From positions 1 through 12,770 of the forward strand of contig CAMFLJ010000084.1 in NCBI GenBank assembly GCA_945957335.1: a stretch of DNA of 12,770 nucleotides, written 5' to 3'. Positions 6,006 through 12,145 of this stretch are shown here, piece by piece. How positions within the stretch are numbered: the stretch's first letter is position 1; each line of letters begins with the position of its first letter. Source of the stretch: an uncultured Actinomycetes bacterium (GTDB lineage: Bacteria > Actinomycetota > Acidimicrobiia > Acidimicrobiales > Acidimicrobilacustridaceae). Below the pieces are notes generated by a model. It saw only the letters and a list, made by a program, of their open reading frames with translations, had not been told where the DNA came from and searched no databases. The position numbers and the translations under genes are program-made.

Positions 6006-7685
6006 GTGGCCGAGCCGCCCACCCCGAGCCCTCCCGTGCCCGAGGGGCGACCGGTCGAGACGCGGCCCGTCGAGACCCGACCGGTGGAGACCAGGCCGGT
6101 CGAGACCCGACCCGTCGATACGCGCCCGGCCGGCACCACCACCGCCACCCCCTCCTCCGGTTCGACCGCGGCCGGGGGCGGCGACGACGGCTCCGGCGAG
6201 GTGCGGCCCCTCGGGGCGCGCACCCGGCGTCGCCGCCGGGCCCGGATCATCGCCCCGGTCAAGCGCCGCATCGGCCTGCGCACCCGGCTCACCCTCACCT
6301 ACGGGCTCGGCGCGGCCCTGCTCGCCGCGGTGATGTCGATCACCACCTTCGGGCTCACCCGCGAGAACCTGATGACCCAGCGCGAGGAGTCGGCCGAGGC
6401 CCGGGCCATCGCCAACGCGGCCCGCATCGCCAGCCAGCTCCCCAACGGCGCCGAGCCCGTCGCGGTCGAGAAGGTGCTCAACGGCCTGCCCACCCCCGAG
6501 GGCGCCCAGCCGGTCCTGCACTACCAGGGCCAGTGGTACGCCACGAACACGATCGACTTCGGCGAGCGGGCCATCCCGACCTCGCTCAAGGACCTCGTGG
6601 ACGGTGGCCAGCCCGCCCGCATGCGCGCCACCTACCTCGACGACCCCTACCTCGTCACCGGCGTGCCGATCCCGTCGCTCGCCGCCGAGTACTACGAAGG
6701 CGTCTCACTCGCCGACCTGCAGCGCACCCTCGACGGCCTCGCCATCTCGCTGCTCGGCGCCTCCGCCCTCACCACCCTCGCCGGTGGCCTCGTGGGCTTC
6801 TGGGCGAGCCGCCGCGTGTTCGCCCCGCTGCTCGACGTCGGCCAGGCCGCCGAGGCCATCGCCGGCGGGCGCCTCGACACCCGCCTGCCCGTGGGCGGCG
6901 ACCCCGACCTCGACCTCATCGCCCAGCCGTTCAACGAGATGGCCCAGGCCCTCGAGGACCGCATCGAGCGCGACGCCCGATTCGCCTCCGAGGTCAGCCA
7001 CGAGCTGCGGTCGCCGCTCATGACCCTGGCCGCCACCGTCGAGGTGCTCGAGAACTCGAGCGACGAGATGCCCGACCGGGCCCGCACCGCCCTCGTGCTG
7101 CTGTCGGCCGACGTCGACCGCCTCCAGCAGCTGGTCGAGGACCTGCTCGAGATCTCGCGCTTCGACGTGGGTGCCATCAAGCTGCACCTCGAGGAGGTGC
7201 TCGTCGCCGAGATGGTCATTCAGGCGGTCAGCGTGCTCGGCGGCGGCGGCGTGCCCGTGCGCTACGACCCCGACGTCGGCGACGTCGTCGTGCGCGTCGA
7301 CAAGCGCCGCTTCGGCCGGGTCATCGCCAACCTCCTCGACAACGCCGAGCGCTACGCGGGCGGGGCCACCGCCATCACCCTCGAGCTCGTCGAGGACAAG
7401 GTCCAGATCGCCGTCGAGGACCGAGGCAACGGCGTGCCCGAGGACGAGCGCGACATCATCTTCGACCGCTTCTCGCGTGGCAGCGAGGGCGGCAACCGGG
7501 CCGCCGACTCGGGGGTGGGCCTCGGCCTCGCCCTCATCGACGAGCACGTCCGCCTCCACGGCGGTCGGGTGTGGGTCGAGGATCGGCGCGACGGCGAGAG
7601 CGGTGCCCGCTTCGTGGTCGAGCTGCCCGTCGTCGAGCCGCCCAAGGACGAGCCCGCCGCGCCTGACGACGAGGCCGACGGGTGA
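6006..7685 (+). CDS. mtrB: Sensor histidine kinase MtrB
   Basis: A 559-residue membrane kinase that phosphorylates MtrA. An unusual N-terminal cytoplasmic tail (1-96) contains five RPVET-type repeats (15-39) and a basic run (RTRRRRRAR, 72-80). TM1 is at about 97-117, an extracytoplasmic sensing region at 118-243 and TM2 at 244-266. A HAMP domain follows at about 266-320 (SRRVFAPLLD onward). The HisKA domain carries the SHELRSP H-box with H332. The ATPase domain has its N-box NLLDNAERY (442-450), G1 DRGNGVP (472-478), FDRF (486-489) and G2 GVGLGLAL (503-510). A short acidic Pro-rich tail ends the protein. Domain order and length match actinobacterial MtrB. The GTG at 6006 is four bases after the mtrA stop. 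The stop overlaps the lipoprotein gene's GTG (GTGA), so the three genes are probably one coupled operon. Confidence 0.92.
   Translation: MAEPPTPSPPVPEGRPVETRPVETRPVETRPVETRPVDTRPAGTTTATPSSGSTAAGGGDDGSGEVRPLGARTRRRRRARIIAPVKRRIGLRTRLTLTYGLGAALLAAVMSITTFGLTRENLMTQREESAEARAIANAARIASQLPNGAEPVAVEKVLNGLPTPEGAQPVLHYQGQWYATNTIDFGERAIPTSLKDLVDGGQPARMRATYLDDPYLVTGVPIPSLAAEYYEGVSLADLQRTLDGLAISLLGASALTTLAGGLVGFWASRRVFAPLLDVGQAAEAIAGGRLDTRLPVGGDPDLDLIAQPFNEMAQALEDRIERDARFASEVSHELRSPLMTLAATVEVLENSSDEMPDRARTALVLLSADVDRLQQLVEDLLEISRFDVGAIKLHLEEVLVAEMVIQAVSVLGGGGVPVRYDPDVGDVVVRVDKRRFGRVIANLLDNAERYAGGATAITLELVEDKVQIAVEDRGNGVPEDERDIIFDRFSRGSEGGNRAADSGVGLGLALIDEHVRLHGGRVWVEDRRDGESGARFVVELPVVEPPKDEPAAPDDEADG
6048..6122 (+). 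repeat. Five degenerate 15-base tandem repeats in mtrB
   Basis: Five in-frame units encode RPVET four times and RPVDT once. The units differ from each other mostly at silent positions (for example CGA, CGG or AGG for Arg and GTC or GTG for Val). The peptide repeat is therefore better conserved than the DNA repeat. The repeats lie in the predicted cytoplasmic tail before the first membrane helix. Confidence 0.85.
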
Positions 7686-8356
7686 GCCCCCGCCCGAGCC
7701 GCCGCCGGGCCGCCGCGGCCGTCGCCCTCGTCACCCTGGGGTCGCTCGCGCTGGCGGCCTGCGGCATCCCCACCGACGGCAAGCCCCGCGAGATCTCCCG
7801 CGATGCGCTCCCGCCCGAGCTGATCGACCCCAACGCCCAGCAGGCCCCCTCCCAGGACGGCCTCCAGTTCGTCACGCTCTACTTGGTCAACGCCGACGAG
7901 CGCGAAGGCGAGTCGCTGGTCGCCGTGCAGCGTGCCGCGCCGATGCCCACCGACGCGGCCGACGTGCCGAGGGCCGTCGTCGACGCCCTGATCGACGCCA
8001 GCCCCGACCAGCTGGGCCGCACCGACCTGGTGAACGCACTGCCGTCCGACGTGCAGGTGCGCTCGGCGGTGCTCGGCGACGACGGCGTGCTCGACCTCGA
8101 CCTCTCCAACCTGGGCAACGTGCAGAGCGCCCTGCAGCGCCTGGCCGTGGCCCAGCTCATCTTCACCCTCACCGCCCTCGACGACCCCGTCGTTCGGGGC
8201 GTGCGCTTCTCCGTCGACGGCAAGGAGGTCGCCGTGCCGATCGAGGGTGGCGTGGCCCCGCCGGGTGCGGTGGTGACGCGCGCCGACGAGCCCAGCCTCC
8301 TCACCCGACCCACCGCGACCACCACCTCGTCGACGACCACCACGACCACGGGCTGA
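7682..8356 (+). CDS. GerMN-domain lipoprotein, short LpqB-like
   Basis: A 224-residue predicted lipoprotein. It has a basic start (RPSRRRA), a hydrophobic signal and a lipobox ending LALAAC with the lipidated cysteine at C27. A GerMN-type domain spans about residues 60-190 (FVTLYLVNADE, VPRAVVDALIDA, VLDLDLSNL, VRGVRFSVDG). The C-terminus is Thr/Ser-rich (210-223). In other actinobacteria the third gene of the mtrAB operon is lpqB, whose lipoprotein also starts with GerMN repeats and contacts MtrB. Typical LpqB is nearly 600 residues with a C-terminal beta-propeller, and that part is missing here. The gene ends cleanly and the next gene is convergent, so nothing suggests a recent truncation. 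The GTG start overlaps the mtrB stop by four bases. Placement and domain make an LpqB-like accessory role likely; the orthology is inference. Confidence 0.85.
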   Translation: MSPRPSRRRAAAAVALVTLGSLALAACGIPTDGKPREISRDALPPELIDPNAQQAPSQDGLQFVTLYLVNADEREGESLVAVQRAAPMPTDAADVPRAVVDALIDASPDQLGRTDLVNALPSDVQVRSAVLGDDGVLDLDLSNLGNVQSALQRLAVAQLIFTLTALDDPVVRGVRFSVDGKEVAVPIEGGVAPPGAVVTRADEPSLLTRPTATTTSSTTTTTTG

Positions 8357-8376
8357 GCCCGGCGCCGCCGGCGGGC
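8357..8376. terminator. Possible GC-rich stem between convergent genes
   Basis: Directly after the lipoprotein stop, a GCCCG/CGGGC stem with an internal mismatch and a small inner stem can form. It sits between convergent genes (stops at 8356 and 8400), where a bidirectional terminator is expected. It has no U-tract and the pairing is imperfect. Confidence 0.25.
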
Positions 8377-8399
8377 GGATCGGTGTCAGCGGTGGGCGC

Positions 8400-9725
8400 T
8401 CAGGGCTCGAGGCCGAGGGAGCGGGCGACGGCGAGGCGCTGGAGCTTGCCCGTGCTGGTGTGGGGCAGCTCGGCGACCACGTAGACGTCCTTGGGGCGCT
8501 TGTAGGGCGCCAGGTGATCCCTGGCGTGGGCCATGAGCTCGTCGGGCGCCACGTCGCCGACCACCGCGGCGCACACCCGCTGGCCCCACCGCTCGTCGTC
8601 GACGCCGAACACGGCCACCTCGCGCACCCCGGGGGCCTCGGCCAGGACGTGCTCGACCTCGGCCGGGTAGACGTTCACGCCGCCCGAGATCACCAGGTCG
8701 TCGCGGCGCCCCTCGAGGTAGAGGAAGCCGTCGTCGTCGAGACGGCCGAGGTCGCCGACGGTGAAGGCGTCGCCCCTCCACGCCGCGGCCGTGCGCTGCG
8801 GGTCGCGCCAGTACTCGAACCGGGCGTGGCGGGGCACCGTGCACCACACCACCCCGTCGGCGTCGACCTCGAGCGAGCGATGGGGTCGGGCCCGTCCGAC
8901 GGTGCCCGGGTGGGCCTCCCACTCGGCGCTGGGGCAGGCGGTGAACTGGCCCTCGGTCGAGCCGTAGAACTCCCACACCGAGCCGTCGGGGAAGGAGTCG
9001 ATCGCCGCCCGCTTCAGCGGCGGCGGGCACGGCTCGCCGGCGTGGGCGAGGAGGCGGAAGCAGCCGAGGTCGGGCAGCTCCACCCCCTCGTGGCGCAGGG
9101 CGAACAGCCGCTGGAGGTGCGACGGCACCATGAACGCCGTGGTGGGACGGTGCTCGGCGATGGCCGCCGCCGCGGTGGCCGCGTCGAAGCGGCCCAAGAC
9201 CACCAGGGTGCCGCCGGCCAGGAGGGTGCCGCCCCCGAAGCGGATCGGCGCAGAGTGGTGCATGGGCGAGCACACCAGGTGCACGTCGTCGGGCCCGAAG
9301 CCCCAGAGCTCGGCCTCCTCGGCGAGCAGTGCGGCCGCGTCGGCGTCGCCGAGCACGCCCGACCACACGCCCTTGGGGCGGCCGGTGGTGCCCGAGGTGT
9401 AGTGCATCGGTCGGGCGAGGGGCGCCGGCGCCAGCTCGGCCTCGGGCCCGCCGAGCAGCTCGGCCAGCACCGCGTCGTCGACCACGAGGGCGGGATCGGC
9501 GTCGGCCACCAGCACCTCGCGCTCCTCGGCCAGCAGCGCCGGGTTGAGCGGCACCGGCACCACCCCCACCCGCAGCGCCCCGAGCACGGCCGAGAGCATC
9601 GACGCACCCGACGAGGTGACGAGCACGAGGCGCTCGCCCGCCCCGATCCCCCGCGCCCCCAGGGCTCCCGCGACCCGGCGCTGCTGGACCTCGGAGTCGG
9701 CGGCGGTGAGGACCTCGACGGTCAC
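8400..9725 (-). CDS. Acyl-CoA ligase / AMP-binding enzyme (ANL superfamily)
   Basis: A 441-residue enzyme that activates a carboxylic acid with ATP to an acyl-adenylate and then forms the CoA thioester. Landmarks are the P-loop YTSGTTGRPKGV (109-120), YGSTEGQ (254-260), GDLG (324-327), GRRDDLVISGGVNVYP (339-354) and the C-terminal PHTSTGKLQR with catalytic K427. All core motifs are intact. The protein is shorter than the usual 500-550 residues because the N-terminal domain is compact; the P-loop starts at residue 109, whereas about 160-190 is common. The GTG at 9725 overlaps the stop of the acyl-CoA dehydrogenase gene (GTGA), so the two are co-translated. A frame continuing upstream lies antisense-free inside the dehydrogenase gene in another frame and is not coding. 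The substrate is unknown; a fatty or aromatic acid feeding the neighbouring dehydrogenase is plausible. Confidence 0.9.
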   Translation of the reverse strand: MTVEVLTAADSEVQQRRVAGALGARGIGAGERLVLVTSSGASMLSAVLGALRVGVVPVPLNPALLAEEREVLVADADPALVVDDAVLAELLGGPEAELAPAPLARPMHYTSGTTGRPKGVWSGVLGDADAAALLAEEAELWGFGPDDVHLVCSPMHHSAPIRFGGGTLLAGGTLVVLGRFDAATAAAAIAEHRPTTAFMVPSHLQRLFALRHEGVELPDLGCFRLLAHAGEPCPPPLKRAAIDSFPDGSVWEFYGSTEGQFTACPSAEWEAHPGTVGRARPHRSLEVDADGVVWCTVPRHARFEYWRDPQRTAAAWRGDAFTVGDLGRLDDDGFLYLEGRRDDLVISGGVNVYPAEVEHVLAEAPGVREVAVFGVDDERWGQRVCAAVVGDVAPDELMAHARDHLAPYKRPKDVYVVAELPHTSTGKLQRLAVARSLGLEP

Positions 9726-10957
9726 AGCGGCAGGTCGCCGGTGGCCCGCCGCGTGCTGCCGGTGTCGCGGTAGGCGTCGATCGTGCGCTGGGCGATCCGC
9801 ATCTGGTGGATCTCGTCGGCACCGTCGGCGAAGCGGGCCCACCGGGCCTGCTGGTACATGTGGGCGAGCGGCGTGTCGGTGCTGTAGCCGAGGGCGCCGT
9901 GCACCTGGATCGACCGGTCGATGATGCGGTTCAGCGAGTTGGCCACGAAGTGCTTGGCCATGCTCACCTCGGCGGTGAAGTCGTCGCCCCGGTCGATCTT
10001 GTAGGCGGCGTGCAGCACCATGAGCTTGCACTGGTAGAGCTCCATCGCCGAGTCGGCGATCATCCACTGCACGCCCTGCTTCTCGGCCAGCACCGAGCCG
10101 TGGGAGAACCGCTCGAGCGAGCGGTCGACCATCATGTCGAGGGCGATCTCGGCCTGCGCGATCCAGCGCATGCAGTGGGCCAGCCGGGCCGGGCCGAGGC
10201 GGTACTGGCCCAGCCGATGGCCGTTGGCCCGCCCGCCGAGCACGTTGGCCGCGGGCACCCGCAGGTCCTCGATGAGGATCTCGGAGTGGCCGGTGGCGCC
10301 GTGCATCGTCTCGATCTGGCGCACCTCCTGCCAGCCCTCGGCCGGGAGGTCGACGATGAACGCGGTGTTGGCTGCCTGGGGCAGGTCGGGGTCGTCCTCG
10401 GTGCGGGCGATGAGGATGGCGAAGTCGGCCCGGTGGGCGTTCGAGATGAACCACTTGTGGCCGTTGATCACCCACTCGTCGCCGTCCTCGATGGCATGGG
10501 TGCGGATCAGCGTGGGGTCGGAGCCGGCGACCTCGGGCTCGGTCATGGCGAAGCACGACCACGCCCGGCCCTGGCACAGCGGGCGCAGGTAGCGCTCCTT
10601 CTGCTCGTCGGTGCCCCAGTGCAGGAGGGTGTGCATGTTGCCCTCGTCGGGCGCCTGGCAGTTGAGCACCCACGGCCCCAGGCGGGTGCGGGCGGCCTCG
10701 GCCTGCACCATCGCCAGCTCGACGTGGCCCAGCCCCATCCCACCCCACTCCGGCGGCATGTGCGGCAGCCACAGCCCCTGGGCGAAGGCGTCCTTGCGCA
10801 GGCCCTTCAGCACCTCGCGGTAGGCGGCGCGATCGCGCTCCTCGAGCTGCTCCTCCGCGATGCGCGCCTCGGCCGGGCGCACCACGTCGTCGATGAAGGC
10901 CCGCACCCGGCCCCGCAGCTCCTCGAGCTCGGGGGCGAGGCTGAAGTCGATGCTCAT
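9722..10957 (-). CDS. Acyl-CoA dehydrogenase family protein
   Basis: A 411-residue FAD flavoenzyme that introduces a 2,3 double bond into acyl-CoA and passes electrons to ETF. The N-terminal helical domain begins MSIDFSLAPELEEL. The first family signature FAMTEPEVAGSDP is at 136-148, the central beta domain follows, and QVHGALGYS is at 351-359. At the position of the catalytic glutamate of medium-chain enzymes (YEG) this protein has ADG, giving D378 as the likely base. Aspartate there, and the ADGADEIH ending, recall the ACAD10/11-like group. Length is normal. The ATG at 10957 follows CAGACT by 7 bases, suggesting a leaderless mRNA. It is the first gene of a two-gene unit with the ligase. Substrate chain length cannot be told. 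Confidence 0.92.
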   Translation of the reverse strand: MSIDFSLAPELEELRGRVRAFIDDVVRPAEARIAEEQLEERDRAAYREVLKGLRKDAFAQGLWLPHMPPEWGGMGLGHVELAMVQAEAARTRLGPWVLNCQAPDEGNMHTLLHWGTDEQKERYLRPLCQGRAWSCFAMTEPEVAGSDPTLIRTHAIEDGDEWVINGHKWFISNAHRADFAILIARTEDDPDLPQAANTAFIVDLPAEGWQEVRQIETMHGATGHSEILIEDLRVPAANVLGGRANGHRLGQYRLGPARLAHCMRWIAQAEIALDMMVDRSLERFSHGSVLAEKQGVQWMIADSAMELYQCKLMVLHAAYKIDRGDDFTAEVSMAKHFVANSLNRIIDRSIQVHGALGYSTDTPLAHMYQQARWARFADGADEIHQMRIAQRTIDAYRDTGSTRRATGDLPL

Positions 10958-10964
10958 GGCCGGG

Positions 10965-10970
10965 AGTCTG
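10965..10970 (-). promoter_or_regulatory. Putative -10 element of the dehydrogenase-ligase operon
   Basis: CAGACT on the minus strand ends 7 bases before the ATG at 10957. It is the same hexamer and almost the same spacing as before the NUDIX gene. It lies in the 43-base gap after the phosphofructokinase stop, so the two minus-strand units may be transcribed separately. No -35 was recognised. Confidence 0.4.
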
Positions 10971-11000
10971 CCACCACCCTCCCTTCCGGAGAGCGGCCCG

Positions 11001-12032
11001 TCAGCCGGCGAAGAACACCTTGGCGACCTCGTAGATCGACGGGTCGACCGTCTTGAGCGTGCCCACGGCGACGCTGAGGGGCACCCGCACGATGTCGCCG
11101 CCCTGGAGCGCCACCATCTGGCCGAAGGCGTCGTCGTGCACCGCGTCGATGGCGGCCACGCCGAAGCGGGTGGCCAGCACCCGGTCGAACGCGGTGGGCG
11201 TGCCGCCGCGCTGCACGTGGCCGAGCACGGTCTGGCGGGTCTCGAAGCCGGTGCGGGCCTCGACCTCCTCGGCCAGGCGGGCCCCGATGCCGCCGAGTCG
11301 GACGTGGCCGAAGGCGTCGACCTCACCGGTCTGCAGGGTCATCGAGCCCTCGGTGGGCGTGGCCCCCTCGGACACCACGACGATCGAGGCGTAGTTGCCC
11401 TTGGCGTGGCGGCGGCGCAGGGCCTCGCACACCTCGTCGATGTCGAAGGGCTCCTCGGGGATGAGGGTCATGGTGGCGCCTCCGGCGATGCCGGCCCAGG
11501 CCGCGATGTGGCCGGCGTGGCGGCCCATGACCTCGACCACCATCACCCGGTGGTGCGACTCGGCCGTGGTGTGCAGCCGGTCGATGGCGTCGACCGCGAT
11601 CTGCACGGCGGTGTCGAAGCCGAAGGTGAGGTCGGTGCCCGAGAGGTCGTTGTCGATGGTCTTGGGCACGCCCACGACCCGCACGCCGAGCTCGTGCAGC
11701 TTGGCGGCCACGCCGAGGGTGTCCTCGCCGCCGATGGCCACGAGGGCGTCGACGCCGAGGCGGTCGAGGCTCTCCTTGCACGCGTCGACGCCGCCGTCGA
11801 TCTTGAACGGGTTGGTGCGCGACGAGCCGAGCACGGTGCCGCCCCGGGGCAGGGTGCCGCGCATGGCCTCGACGTCGAGCGGCCGGATGGTGCCGTCGAT
11901 GACGCCCTTCCAGCCGTCGAGGAAGCCCACGAGCTCGTCGCCGTAGGTGCGCTCGCCCTTGCGGACGACCGCCCGCATCACTGCGTTCAGGCCGGGGCAG
12001 TCGCCGCCGCCGGTGAGCATCGCCACGCGCAT
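11001..12032 (-). CDS. pfp: 6-phosphofructokinase, predicted pyrophosphate-dependent type
   Basis: A 343-residue cytoplasmic glycolytic enzyme that converts fructose-6-phosphate to fructose-1,6-bisphosphate. The N-terminal TGGGDCPGLNAVMR is at 7-20, followed by GGED (101-104), the catalytic PKTIDND (123-129, D127), MGRHAGHIA (169-177) and GGTPTAFDR (276-284). Position 104 is Asp and 124 is Lys. In this family Gly104 goes with ATP use, while Asp104 with Lys124 marks PPi-dependent enzymes such as that of Amycolatopsis methanolica. The reversible PPi-using reaction (EC 2.7.1.90) is therefore predicted. The ATG at 12032 has a GAGAGG Shine-Dalgarno seven bases upstream. An upstream in-frame ATG near 12110 lies before the -10 and is rejected. 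It is divergent from glpK. The family is certain; the phosphoryl donor is inferred from two residues. Confidence 0.93.
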   Translation of the reverse strand: MRVAMLTGGGDCPGLNAVMRAVVRKGERTYGDELVGFLDGWKGVIDGTIRPLDVEAMRGTLPRGGTVLGSSRTNPFKIDGGVDACKESLDRLGVDALVAIGGEDTLGVAAKLHELGVRVVGVPKTIDNDLSGTDLTFGFDTAVQIAVDAIDRLHTTAESHHRVMVVEVMGRHAGHIAAWAGIAGGATMTLIPEEPFDIDEVCEALRRRHAKGNYASIVVVSEGATPTEGSMTLQTGEVDAFGHVRLGGIGARLAEEVEARTGFETRQTVLGHVQRGGTPTAFDRVLATRFGVAAIDAVHDDAFGQMVALQGGDIVRVPLSVAVGTLKTVDPSIYEVAKVFFAG

Positions 12033-12039
12033 TTCGATA

Positions 12040-12045
12040 CCTCTC
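12040..12045 (-). promoter_or_regulatory. Shine-Dalgarno site of the phosphofructokinase gene
   Basis: GAGAGG on the minus strand is seven bases before the ATG at 12032. It fixes this start and shows that the gene has a leader of about 30 bases, unlike most of its neighbours. Confidence 0.7.
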
Positions 12046-12069
12046 AGAAAGTCGGGCCCATCAACGCCG

Positions 12070-12075
12070 AGCCTA
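12070..12075 (-). promoter_or_regulatory. Putative -10 element of the phosphofructokinase gene
   Basis: TAGGCT on the minus strand fits TAnnnT. Initiation about 7 bases downstream would leave a leader of roughly 30 bases carrying the Shine-Dalgarno site. The hexamer is identical to the one before glpK on the other strand. Confidence 0.5.
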
Positions 12076-12131
12076 GCCAGGACCTCCCCCGGCCCTCGAC
12101 GGATGCGCACGAACGGTCGGTGAACGCTGCG

Positions 12132-12137
12132 TAGGCT
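12132..12137 (+). promoter_or_regulatory. Putative -10 element of glpK
   Basis: TAGGCT ends 8 bases before the ATG at 12146, predicting a leaderless transcript. No Shine-Dalgarno site lies between them and no good -35 is visible. Confidence 0.6.
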
Positions 12138-12145
12138 CCCCGCCC

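Noticed and set aside
6048..6122. Tandem repeats as a CRISPR-like or mobile repeat
   Set aside because: The units are contiguous 15-base, in-frame and without spacers, so they are a coding repeat in mtrB.
9726..10772. Upstream extension of the ligase frame to about 790 codons
   Set aside because: It overlaps the dehydrogenase gene on the same strand in another frame and is Arg/Pro/Gly-rich. ANL homology starts at 9725.
9806..11056. Plus-strand frame of 416 codons
   Set aside because: It is antisense to the acyl-CoA dehydrogenase. Its composition is shadow-like and it has no start signal or recognised domain.
12033..12110. Longer phosphofructokinase start near 12110
   Set aside because: It lies upstream of the putative -10. 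The ATG at 12032 has a strong Shine-Dalgarno and the family-standard N-terminus.
10860..12134. Plus-strand frame of 424 codons
   Set aside because: It is antisense to phosphofructokinase and has no recognisable domain. It is explained by third-position GC bias.
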